From Diaphorobacter caeni (GTDB lineage: Bacteria; Pseudomonadota; Gammaproteobacteria; Burkholderiales; Burkholderiaceae_C), in NCBI RefSeq assembly GCF_015354245.1, contig NZ_JADKYZ010000018.1, positions 1-32,564 on the forward strand: DNA of 32,564 nt, given 5' to 3'. A model generated the notes under the pieces. That model had not been told where the DNA came from, searched no databases, and saw only the letters and a program-made list of their open reading frames with translations. Position numbers and translations under genes: made by a program. Numbering within the stretch: position 1 is the first letter of the stretch; the number at the start of each line of letters is the position of its first letter. Positions 9,174 through 16,719 of the stretch are shown here, piece by piece.

Positions 9174-10390
9174 GCAGCGAAAAGGTAGGCTTCGCTGGCA
9201 GCAGCCAGGGTCTGCTGGTGGGTGTCTTGGAACGCCCGGACCATGCACCGTTACAAGCCCTGGCGGTGTTTGCCCACTGCTTTACCTGCGGAAAGAACTC
9301 TCTCGCCGCGACCCGCATCAGCCGGGCGCTGGCTCAGCAGGGCATCGCCACGCTGCGCTTTGATTTCACCGGTCTGGGCGAGAGCGAAGGCGACTTCGGG
9401 CGCGGTGGCTTTTCGTCCAGCGTGGCGGACATTGTGGCGGCGGTGCACTGGATGCAGAGCACGATCGGCATGCCTGCACTGTTGGTCGGACACAGCCTGG
9501 GGGGGACGGCGGCCATCGCGGCGGCTGCCCGCCTCGACGGCATACGGGCGGTTTGCACGCTGGGCGCACCCGCGACGGCCGACCATGTGCTTCGTCACTT
9601 CGGTCCGACCAAGTCCGAAGAGGATGGGCAGATCCAGGTCGACCTGGGCGGCCGGGCGTTCAGGATCGCGCCGGCCTTCATTGAAGAGCTCCAGGCCCAA
9701 GCCCACGAGAACCCGGTCAAGGGGCTTCGCGCGGCCTTGCTGGTTATGCACGCGCCAAGTGACGCGGTGGTGGACATCGGCGAGGCACAGGACCTGTTCA
9801 AGGCGGCCAGACATCCTAAGAGTTTCATCAGCCTGGACGATGCGGACCATCTGCTCACGCGCCCGGCCGATGCGCAGTATGCGGCTGACCTGATTGGCGC
9901 CTGGGCCTCGCGGTTTCTGCCGATGCGAGCCGAGCGAAACGATGCGCCGTCGGACCTTCGTGCGGGCGAGGTGTGGGTGGGGGAGCACGATCACGCCTTC
10001 TGGCGATCGATGCGAGCAGGTCCGCACCACCTCGACGCCGATGAGCCAAAGGAAGTGGGTGGTGGCGAACGCGGGCCCGATCCTTATGAACTTCTGCTGA
10101 TGTCGCTGGGCGCCTGCACGTCCATGACATTGCGCCAGTACGCCAAGCGAAAAGGCTATGCGCTCAAGGATGTCCAGGTCAGGTTGCGTCATGAGCGCGC
10201 GCACGCGACCGATTGCCAGGAGTGCGGGGATCGCTCGGGACAGGTTGACCACGTCACGCGGCAGCTCCTGCTGAGCGGACCGTTGAGTGAAAGCCAGCGA
10301 CAGGACCTGTTGCGCATCGCCGATCGTTGCCCCGTGCATCGAACGCTGGAGAACCATCCGGTGATCACCACCACACTGATTCGGGACTGA
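9170..10390 (+). CDS. Bifunctional alpha/beta hydrolase / OsmC-family protein
   Basis: A 406-residue fusion. The first 260 residues are an alpha/beta hydrolase (nucleophile elbow GHSLGG with Ser109; FAHCFTCGKNS near the oxyanion region; catalytic-acid candidate in MHAPSDAVVD and His in LDDADHLL). The last 130 residues are OsmC-like, with the two peroxidatic-type cysteines Cys316 (LGACTSMTL) and Cys387 (DRCPVHRTL) that reduce organic hydroperoxides. This domain pairing is known in proteobacteria. It presumably hydrolyses and detoxifies lipid or organic peroxides in the cytosol. The substrate cannot be read from sequence. Start overlaps the msrB stop by 3 bases. Confidence 0.92.
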   Translation: MSSEKVGFAGSSQGLLVGVLERPDHAPLQALAVFAHCFTCGKNSLAATRISRALAQQGIATLRFDFTGLGESEGDFGRGGFSSSVADIVAAVHWMQSTIGMPALLVGHSLGGTAAIAAAARLDGIRAVCTLGAPATADHVLRHFGPTKSEEDGQIQVDLGGRAFRIAPAFIEELQAQAHENPVKGLRAALLVMHAPSDAVVDIGEAQDLFKAARHPKSFISLDDADHLLTRPADAQYAADLIGAWASRFLPMRAERNDAPSDLRAGEVWVGEHDHAFWRSMRAGPHHLDADEPKEVGGGERGPDPYELLLMSLGACTSMTLRQYAKRKGYALKDVQVRLRHERAHATDCQECGDRSGQVDHVTRQLLLSGPLSESQRQDLLRIADRCPVHRTLENHPVITTTLIRD

Positions 10391-10422
10391 TCCCAACCAC
10401 ACACAAACGAAGGAGACGGAGC

Positions 10423-10704
10423 ATGAGAGCCATCTGGAAAGGCACCACCATCGCTGAGAGCGATGACATCGTGGAAGTTGAAGGCAACGCCTATTTCCCA
10501 CTCGACGCGTTGCGCCCGGAACATTTCAAACCAAGCGATACGCACACCACCTGTCCATGGAAGGGGCGGGCCAGCTACTACGACGTGGTGGTCGGCGAAG
10601 ACGTGAACGCTGACGCGGCGTGGTACTACCCGTCGCCCAAGGCTGGTGCGGAGGCGGTGACCGGCAGGGTGGCGTTCTGGCGCGGTGTCGAGGTGCGGCC
10701 ATGA
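10423..10704 (+). CDS. DUF427 domain protein
   Basis: A 93-residue protein with the DUF427 layout: KAIWKGTTIAESD-like N-terminus (MRAIWKGTTIAESDDIVEVE), YFPLDALRPEHF, a central TTCPWKGRASYYDV and the end AWYYPSPKAGAEAVTGRVAFW. The fold is a small beta-barrel found in many bacteria; the biochemical role is unknown. GAAGGAGAC at 10409-10417 supports ATG 10423. Its stop overlaps the next start (ATGA at 10701-10704), so it is translationally coupled to the FAD disulfide reductase, which hints at a joint role. Confidence 0.88.
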   Translation: MRAIWKGTTIAESDDIVEVEGNAYFPLDALRPEHFKPSDTHTTCPWKGRASYYDVVVGEDVNADAAWYYPSPKAGAEAVTGRVAFWRGVEVRP

Positions 10705-12110
10705 GCGGGGAACAGAGGTTCGACGCGATCGTGATCGGAGCCGGTCAGGCCGGTCCCTTTCTGGGCGCGACACTCGTTGCCCGGGGTATGAAGGTGGCGC
10801 TCATCGAGGAGCGTGACCTGGGTGGTACCTGTGTCAATCGGGGCTGCACCCCAACCAAGACCCTACGCAAGTCGGCTCGTGTGGCTCACATGGCGCGCCG
10901 GGCCAGCGAATTCGGTGTGCAAACCGGGTCGGTCCAGGTCAACTTCAGGGCAGCGATGGAGCGCATGCAACGCCGGGTGGAGGAGGCTCGCTCTGGCCTG
11001 CAGGCCTGGCTGGGCCAGTTGGAAGGACTCACCATCATCAAGGCGCGCGGTCGCCTGGCGGGCCGTGACGGCGAACAGTTCGTGGTGCTGGCCGGCGAGC
11101 ATCAGCTGGTGGCGCCCAAGGTGGTGCTGAACACCGGCACACGTCCCTTTGTTCCGCCGGTGCCTGGGCTGGACGAGCTGCCGTTCCTGGACAACGAACG
11201 GCTGTTGGCGCTGCGTGAATTACCGTCCAGGCTGGTGATCATCGGCGGTGGATACATCAGCCTGGAGATGGCTCAGATCTTTCGGCGGCTGGGAAGTGAG
11301 GTTGCCATTCTGGAAACAGGGCCCCGCCTCACGGCCCGCGAGGACGAGGACATTGCAGCCGCTGTGACCGGAATGCTGACAGCGGAAGGCATCGAAGTGA
11401 ACACCGGCGTGCGCATTGAGCGGGTCGGCAAGGCGGACAACGACGCTGGCGTGCGGGTGCAGTTGGCTGGTGGCCGCAGCGTGGATGGCAGCCACCTGCT
11501 GGTGGCCACCGGGCGAATACCGAACACCGACTGTCTGGGCCTGGAAACGGTGGGCCTGGAGGTCAGTGCGCGAGGCTACCTGGTCACCAACGACCGGCTC
11601 GAAACCGCGGTTCCCGGCATCTGGGCGCTGGGTGACATCAATCAGCGCGGGGCCTTTACCCACACCAGCTACCACGATCAGGACATCGTGGCGGAGAACC
11701 TGGCCGGAGGGCAACGCAGCGCCGCCGCGCGCGTCGGCATTTATGCCATGTTTACCGATCCTCCGCTGGCCCACGTCGGTCTTTATGAGGCCGACGCGCG
11801 AAAACTCGTGACCGAAGGGCGACGCATTTCCCAGGCGGTTCACGCCATGAAGGACGTCAGTCGCGCGAAGGAAGAAGGCGAAACCGTGGGCAAGATCAAG
11901 CTCCTCATCGATGAGGACAGTGGTCATTTCCTCGGAGCGACCATGCTCGGGATCCAGTCGGACGAGATCATCCAGGCGATCGGTCTGGTGATGGCCAGTG
12001 GCGGCACCTGGAAGGTGGTCCGGGATGCATTGCCCGTTCACCCGACGGTCACCGAGTTCCTGCCCACCATCATTGATCGACGCAAGCCCTTGACCGCAAG
12101 TCCTGGGTGA
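10701..12110 (+). CDS. FAD-dependent pyridine nucleotide-disulfide oxidoreductase (mercuric-reductase-like)
   Basis: A 469-residue class I flavoprotein disulfide reductase. FAD site VIGAGQAG (residues 11-18), redox disulfide GGTCVNRGCTPTKT (Cys44 and Cys49), NAD(P) site IIGGGYISLEMAQIF, second FAD motif GIWALGDINQ, and the C-terminal His-Glu dyad in HPTVTEFLP. It resembles MerA and related reductases but lacks both the N-terminal heavy-metal domain and the C-terminal vicinal cysteines of true MerA (the tail ends RRKPLTASPG), so mercury is unlikely as substrate. Placed among redoxins and ergothioneine genes, it may reduce a low-molecular-weight disulfide or one of the CPGC proteins; this is inference. 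Confidence 0.9.
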   Translation: MSGEQRFDAIVIGAGQAGPFLGATLVARGMKVALIEERDLGGTCVNRGCTPTKTLRKSARVAHMARRASEFGVQTGSVQVNFRAAMERMQRRVEEARSGLQAWLGQLEGLTIIKARGRLAGRDGEQFVVLAGEHQLVAPKVVLNTGTRPFVPPVPGLDELPFLDNERLLALRELPSRLVIIGGGYISLEMAQIFRRLGSEVAILETGPRLTAREDEDIAAAVTGMLTAEGIEVNTGVRIERVGKADNDAGVRVQLAGGRSVDGSHLLVATGRIPNTDCLGLETVGLEVSARGYLVTNDRLETAVPGIWALGDINQRGAFTHTSYHDQDIVAENLAGGQRSAAARVGIYAMFTDPPLAHVGLYEADARKLVTEGRRISQAVHAMKDVSRAKEEGETVGKIKLLIDEDSGHFLGATMLGIQSDEIIQAIGLVMASGGTWKVVRDALPVHPTVTEFLPTIIDRRKPLTASPG

Positions 12111-12127
12111 GCCGGAGGACCCACACC

Positions 12128-12736
12128 ATGCCCATCAACCGCTCATTCAGCGGCCGCAATCGCGATGTCCACAACCACGGCGGTCGACTTCCGCCAGGAC
12201 AGTCCCTGACGGAAGGTTTTCCCGTGCTGACTGCGGGCCCCACCCCAAAAGCCTTGGCGCTTGGCGATTGGCGCTTGACCTTGAAGGTCGGTGTGCGGCC
12301 GGTTCGCGTTTGGACCTGGAGCGAATTCCAGGCCCTGCCCCAGACCGAGCAGGTGGTCGACATCCACTGCGTTACCACCTGGTCGAAATTCGACACCCGC
12401 TGGCGCGGTGTGACGTTGGACACCTTGTTGCAGGCGGCCGGACTGGAAGCGCCCACGCCTTGGGTGCTGGCGCATTCCCAGGACGGCTACTCCACCAACG
12501 TGCCGTTGGCCGATCTGACACAAGGGCGCGCAATGATCGCAACGCACTACGACGACCGACCGCTCGCGCCCGAGCACGGGGGACCGGCACGCCTGTTGGT
12601 GCCGCATCTCTATTTCTGGAAGTCGGCCAAGTGGGTCAATGCGCTGCAGTTCAACGAGCGCGACGAGGCCGGGTTCTGGGAACTGCGGGGCTATCACATG
12701 CGAGGCGACCCTTTCAAGGAAGAGCGCTATGGATGA
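12128..12736 (+). CDS. Sulfite-oxidase-like molybdopterin oxidoreductase
   Basis: A 202-residue single-domain protein of the sulfite oxidase Mo-binding fold. The Mo-ligand cysteine is Cys81 in VVDIHCVTTWSKFDTRWRG, followed by the family segments AHSQDGYSTNVPLAD, LAPEHGGPARLLVPHLYFWKSAKWV and GFWELRGYHMRGDPF. There is no Tat or Sec signal, so unlike MsrP or YedY it should act in the cytosol. GGAGGAC at 12114-12120 precedes ATG 12128. It overlaps by 8 bases the FAD/NAD(P) reductase that follows, which is the natural electron partner. A role in reducing sulfoxides would fit the neighbours but is not shown by the sequence. Confidence 0.9.
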   Translation: MPINRSFSGRNRDVHNHGGRLPPGQSLTEGFPVLTAGPTPKALALGDWRLTLKVGVRPVRVWTWSEFQALPQTEQVVDIHCVTTWSKFDTRWRGVTLDTLLQAAGLEAPTPWVLAHSQDGYSTNVPLADLTQGRAMIATHYDDRPLAPEHGGPARLLVPHLYFWKSAKWVNALQFNERDEAGFWELRGYHMRGDPFKEERYG

Positions 12737-13490
12737 GGCCGTTGGTCAGCAACGGCTGAGCTGGCAGTCCGCACGCATCGAAGCGTTGCAGGCACTGACC
12801 CCACGCGTCATGCGGGTGGTGCTGCGTCCTGACAGATGGGTTCGCCCGAGGCCGGGCCAGCATTTGGATGTCCGACTGACAGCAGAAGATGGCTATCAGG
12901 CACAACGGAGCTATTCGCTCCTCTCACCTCCTCAACGTACCGGGCTCTATGAGCTGGGCATTGAGCGGTTGGACGATGGCGAAGTATCCACCTGGTTTCA
13001 CGATGGGGCCCAGCACGGCGAAACGATTGAAATTCTCGGGCCGGTTGGTGGTCATTTTGTGCTTGACGAGTCGAACACACGACCAGCCTTGCTGATTGGG
13101 GGAGGATCTGGCGTTGTTCCCCTTTTGTCCATGGCAGCGCAACGCGTGGGTGCATACAGCCAAGCGCATACAACGCTGTTGGTTGCCGCACGTCATCTGG
13201 ACGAAGTGTTGCTCTGGCCCACCCTGCAGCGATGGGAAGCGTTTACGCCGCGGTTTCGCAGCCGACTGGCGCTCTCGCGGGATACCTGTGCCCCGCGCGC
13301 ACAGGACCACGTTGGCCGCATTGATGAGGCCGATGTTGCTTGGGCATTGCAGCAATTGGGTGATGTGGCGACCGAATCTGCGCAGGTTTTCATCTGCGGG
13401 CGTAATGACTTTGTCGAGTCCATCGTTCATATGGTCACCGGGCTAAATGTGCCCGAGGTCTCCATCCGCACCGAGCGCTTCGGAAGTTGA
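12729..13490 (+). CDS. Ferredoxin-NADP-reductase-type FAD/NAD(P)-binding oxidoreductase
   Basis: A 253-residue flavoprotein: beta-barrel FAD domain with RSYSLLSPPQ (RSYS at residues 60-63), then a NAD(P) domain with LLIGGGSGVVPLLSMA (GGGSG 124-128) and the C-terminal VFICGRNDFVES...IRTERFG. No 2Fe-2S domain is attached. The start overlaps the end of the Mo-enzyme gene by 8 bases, so the two are coupled and probably form an NAD(P)H-driven Mo reductase pair. After its stop there is a 21-base T-rich gap before egtB. Confidence 0.9.
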   Translation: MDEAVGQQRLSWQSARIEALQALTPRVMRVVLRPDRWVRPRPGQHLDVRLTAEDGYQAQRSYSLLSPPQRTGLYELGIERLDDGEVSTWFHDGAQHGETIEILGPVGGHFVLDESNTRPALLIGGGSGVVPLLSMAAQRVGAYSQAHTTLLVAARHLDEVLLWPTLQRWEAFTPRFRSRLALSRDTCAPRAQDHVGRIDEADVAWALQQLGDVATESAQVFICGRNDFVESIVHMVTGLNVPEVSIRTERFGS

Positions 13491-13511
13491 CTCTCTTTTT
13501 TCTCATCTGCC

Positions 13512-14720
13512 GTGACACCTGAAGACATCCGCCTAACCCGATACGTCTCTGTCCGTTCGCGCAGCGAACGGCTGTGTGCCCCTCTGAGCGCCGAGGACCA
13601 TATTCCCCAACCGGTTTCCGACGTCAGTCCGCCGAAGTGGCACTTGGCCCACACCACGTGGTTCTTCGAGACTTTTGTCCTCGCGAAACAACAGCCGGAC
13701 TATCGACTGTTCCATCCTCTGTATGGCTACCTGTTCAACAGCTACTACGAATCGGAGGGCGCTCACCTGGCACGCCCGCAGCGAGGAAGCTTGAGTCGCC
13801 CGACGGTGGCTGAGGTGATGGCGTACCGCGCGCATGTGGACGAGTCCATGCGCCGTCTGCTGAAGGAACCACTGGAGCCCGCAGTCGCGGCTTTGGTAGA
13901 GCTGGGCATGCAGCATGAACAACAGCATCAGGAGTTGCTGATCACAGACATCAAGTACATCCTGGGCCACAACCCATTGCATCCGGCGTATGACCCTCTG
14001 GGCATCGGTCCCCAAGATGTGACGGCCGAACATGATGGAACCTGCCCACCCCTGGACGATTGGCTTAGCGTCGAAGGGCAGACGATTCGCATCGGCCACC
14101 AGGGGCCAGGGTTCGCCTTCGACAACGAGTCGCCATCGCATTTGGCGCTCATTCAAGGGGTAGACATCCGTGTGGCGCTAGTCACCAATGATGAATACCT
14201 TCAGTTCATGCGCGACGGAGGATATCAGCGCCATTCGCTCTGGCATGCGGAAGGCTGGGACTGGGTGCAAACGCTCGAACACCGTGCGCCGATGTACTGG
14301 CAGCCCGACCCTAACCAGCCTGAAGGATGGGGTCATTACACGCTCCAGGGTGTGATGCCGCTGACCAGTCAGGCACCGGTGACGCACGTCAGTTACTACG
14401 AGGCACACGCTTTCTGCGATTGGGCGGGGTGGCGATTGCCCACCGAGTTCGAGTGGGAGGCAGCGGCAAGCCTGTTCGGCTGGGGGCGTCGATGGGAATG
14501 GACGCGGAGCGCCTATCAGCCCTATCCCGGTTTTGCCCGCAGCGAGGGCGCGGTGGGGGAATACAACGGGAAGTTCATGGTGAACCAGCAGGTCTTGCGC
14601 GGAGCGTCCTGGGCCACATCGCCGGGCCACGCCCGTTTGACATACCGGAACTTCTTTCACGCTCCGTTGCGTTGGCAGTTCACGGGCATCCGTCCTGTTC
14701 GCTCGCGGGAGTCCGCATGA
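13512..14720 (+). CDS. egtB: Ergothioneine biosynthesis sulfoxide synthase EgtB
   Basis: Non-heme iron enzyme that joins a cysteine-type sulfur donor to the C2 of trimethyl-histidine using oxygen. N-terminal DinB-like part with three candidate iron ligands: His47 in WHLAHTTWFFETF and His135/His139 in MQHEQQHQELL. C-terminal FGE-sulfatase-like part: WRLPTEFEWEAAA, VLRGASWAT, TYRNFFHAPLRWQFTGIRPVR. Arg88 and Arg91 in ARPQRGSLSRP fall where the mycobacterial enzyme binds gamma-glutamylcysteine, but the donor used here cannot be decided. Length 402 is usual. The start is GTG at 13512 with no clear ribosome site. Its stop overlaps the egtD start (ATGA). Confidence 0.94.
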   Translation: MTPEDIRLTRYVSVRSRSERLCAPLSAEDHIPQPVSDVSPPKWHLAHTTWFFETFVLAKQQPDYRLFHPLYGYLFNSYYESEGAHLARPQRGSLSRPTVAEVMAYRAHVDESMRRLLKEPLEPAVAALVELGMQHEQQHQELLITDIKYILGHNPLHPAYDPLGIGPQDVTAEHDGTCPPLDDWLSVEGQTIRIGHQGPGFAFDNESPSHLALIQGVDIRVALVTNDEYLQFMRDGGYQRHSLWHAEGWDWVQTLEHRAPMYWQPDPNQPEGWGHYTLQGVMPLTSQAPVTHVSYYEAHAFCDWAGWRLPTEFEWEAAASLFGWGRRWEWTRSAYQPYPGFARSEGAVGEYNGKFMVNQQVLRGASWATSPGHARLTYRNFFHAPLRWQFTGIRPVRSRESA

Positions 14721-15694
14721 CTGATCGGGACAGACTGACGGAGCATGTTCTGCAAGGGTTGACGCGACCACAGAAGGCGCTCTCATCCGCTTGGTTCTAC
14801 GACGATGAGGGCTCGCGCCTGTTTCAGCAGATCATGGCGCTGCCCGAGTACTACCTCACACGCCTTGAGCACGAGCTGCTGCGCTCACGCGCGGATGAGC
14901 TTTCCCGGTGGATAGATCCTCGGTGCAGCCCGATCGATCTGATTGAACTGGGCAGCGGCGACGGGGCCAAAACGCTGTCGCTGTGCCAGGCACTGGCGCA
15001 ACGTGAAGTGGATTGCATCTACAGGCCTATGGATGTGTCCGCACACGCCCTAGCGGATCTGAGCCGCCGCTTTGACACGTACCTCCCCCGCATGGCCATC
15101 GAACCGGTGCTGGGAGACTATTTCGAGCATTGGCCTCAGGTTGCCGAAGGGCGACGCCAGGTTGCAATGTTGCTGGGCAGCAATCTGGGCAACCTGGACG
15201 AACACGGTGCCGTCAAGCTGCTGCAACGGGTGCATTCGCATTTGCGCCCAGGTGACCTTGTGCTGCTTGGTCTGGATCTGGTCAAGGACCCGGCCGTGTT
15301 GCGCGCAGCTTACGATGACTCCCAGGGCGTGACTGCTGCGTTCAATCTGAACCTGCTGACGCGGCTGAATCGCGAGTTGGGCATGGACTTCGATCTGACG
15401 AAATTTCGGCACTACGCCAGCTACTGTCCGCTGGAACACGTGGCCAGAAGCTTTCTGGTGAGCCAGGTTGACCAGGTGGTCCACAGCAGAACCCTTGACC
15501 GAGGGTTCGTATTCCATGCCGGGGAGACCATCTATACAGAGCAATCCCAGAAATACTCCCTGGCTTCGATCGAACACCTCGCAGGCCGAAGCGGGTTTGA
15601 CAACACCTGCACCCTGACCGACCCCCGAGGCTGGTACGCCATCACCGTCTGGCACCGGCTACCGTTCACCCCAACGCAACAAACGTCGACCTGA
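14717..15694 (+). CDS. egtD: L-histidine N-alpha-methyltransferase EgtD
   Basis: SAM-dependent enzyme that trimethylates histidine to hercynine, the first step of ergothioneine synthesis. Recognised from SSAWFYDDEGSRLFQQI, LPEYYLTRLEHELL, the SAM-binding loop LIELGSGDGAKT, DVSAHAL, MLLGSNLGNL and the C-terminal GETIYTEQSQKYS. 325 residues, as expected. It is coupled to egtB by a 4-base overlap. No egtA, egtC or egtE lies nearby, so the C-S lyase step must be done by an enzyme encoded elsewhere. Confidence 0.96.
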   Translation: MTDRDRLTEHVLQGLTRPQKALSSAWFYDDEGSRLFQQIMALPEYYLTRLEHELLRSRADELSRWIDPRCSPIDLIELGSGDGAKTLSLCQALAQREVDCIYRPMDVSAHALADLSRRFDTYLPRMAIEPVLGDYFEHWPQVAEGRRQVAMLLGSNLGNLDEHGAVKLLQRVHSHLRPGDLVLLGLDLVKDPAVLRAAYDDSQGVTAAFNLNLLTRLNRELGMDFDLTKFRHYASYCPLEHVARSFLVSQVDQVVHSRTLDRGFVFHAGETIYTEQSQKYSLASIEHLAGRSGFDNTCTLTDPRGWYAITVWHRLPFTPTQQTST

Positions 15695-15707
15695 CATAGG
15701 AGTCCTA

Positions 15708-16154
15708 ATGAGCAACAAGACCCATCTGCGCCAGACCATGCTGGACCTTGCCGAAGGGCGCCTGCGGTTTGCCGAACAGACCTATGCGCAATACCTGGTC
15801 GGTGCGGCGGGCCGCGGAGATGAACCCAGTGAAAGCGATGCGGCGTCGCGGGCCGTCAACAATGCTGCTCTGGCGCAGGCGTTCGAATGCCCCATTCACG
15901 ACCACCAGGAGGCCCTGGAAGTCTTGCGTCAGATCGATTTCGGTCCCCGGGATTCGGTGGAGACAGGCGCCGTGGTTCGCATCGACGGGCGTTGGTTCGT
16001 GATTGCGGTTGCCAGCGATGCCTTCCAGTGCGACGGCAACACCTACATGGGAATTTCCACCCAGGCGCCCATCTACGCAGCGATCGCAGATGCCCGAGCC
16101 GGTGATGTTGTCAGCTTCCGGCAACGCGAACTGCACATAGAGGAAGTCTTGTGA
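15708..16154 (+). CDS. GreA/GreB C-terminal-domain-like protein
   Basis: 148 residues. The N-terminal third is helical and charged (LRQTMLDLAEGRLRFAEQTYAQY) like a short coiled-coil. The C-terminal two thirds match the FKBP-like domain of transcript-cleavage factors (VETGAVVRIDGRWFVIAVASDAFQCDG, YMGISTQAPIYAAIADARAGDVVSF). The acidic tip residues of true GreA are not evident in the N-terminal part, so it may bind RNA polymerase without cleavage activity, as Rnk does. TAGGAG at 15697-15702 lies 5 bases before ATG 15708. It follows egtD by 13 bases, so it is probably in the same operon; its role there is unknown. Confidence 0.75.
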   Translation: MSNKTHLRQTMLDLAEGRLRFAEQTYAQYLVGAAGRGDEPSESDAASRAVNNAALAQAFECPIHDHQEALEVLRQIDFGPRDSVETGAVVRIDGRWFVIAVASDAFQCDGNTYMGISTQAPIYAAIADARAGDVVSFRQRELHIEEVL

Positions 16155-16177
16155 TGCACCTCATTCGAGTCTGAACG

Positions 16178-16714
16178 ATGGGCAGCACGCTGCGCGACCT
16201 GGTCCGGCGCTTTCATGGCACAGGTCGGCTTGATGCCATCGTTCTGCGCCCGGATCGCCTCAAGGACGCAGTGTCCGTGCAGGAGGCCAGGGCCGAACCG
16301 GGTCTCGGGCTGATTGGCGATCACCGCTCCCTGAAGCTTCGTCAGTCGGATGCGCAACGCCATCGCGAGCTGAGTCTGATCCAAGCTGAGCACCTTGGCT
16401 TGCTCGGGGTCTGGACGGGGCAAGCTCCAATTGCCCCGGAGCGTTTGCGGCGCAACCTTGTGATCTCGGGCATCAACGTCGCCGCAATGCATTCACCCTT
16501 CCGGGAAGAACGCTTTGTCTGGCGAATTGGCGGATCGGTCCGCATTGAAATCACGGGGCCATGTCCTCCTTGTTCACGCATGGAGGACGAACTCGGTGAA
16601 GGCGGTTACGCCGCGCTGCGCGGTCACGGGGGCGCCACGGCACGGATCGTCGTAGGTGGCGTGCTACGGGTTGGAGATACCGTTAACTTCGAGGTTGAAT
16701 CCACCGTGGGTTGA
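16178..16714 (+). CDS. MOSC domain protein
   Basis: 178 residues with the MOSC (Mo-cofactor sulfurase C-terminal) fold: GRLDAIVLRPDR at the start, GLIGDHRS, ELSLIQAEHL, PERLRRNLVISGINV and the conserved cysteine region EITGPCPPCSRME. In YiiM, YcbX and mARC, MOSC domains bind molybdenum cofactor and reduce N-hydroxylated compounds. Its occurrence in the same cluster as a Mo enzyme with a dedicated reductase suggests a shared cofactor or a second Mo reductase. Start at ATG 16178 follows the Gre-like gene by 23 bases. Confidence 0.88.
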   Translation: MGSTLRDLVRRFHGTGRLDAIVLRPDRLKDAVSVQEARAEPGLGLIGDHRSLKLRQSDAQRHRELSLIQAEHLGLLGVWTGQAPIAPERLRRNLVISGINVAAMHSPFREERFVWRIGGSVRIEITGPCPPCSRMEDELGEGGYAALRGHGGATARIVVGGVLRVGDTVNFEVESTVG

Positions 16715-16719
16715 TAGCC

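Noticed and set aside
10701..12110. mer operon (mercury resistance) from the Mer-like reductase
   Set aside because: No metal-binding domain, no C-terminal vicinal cysteines, and no merR, merT or merP nearby.
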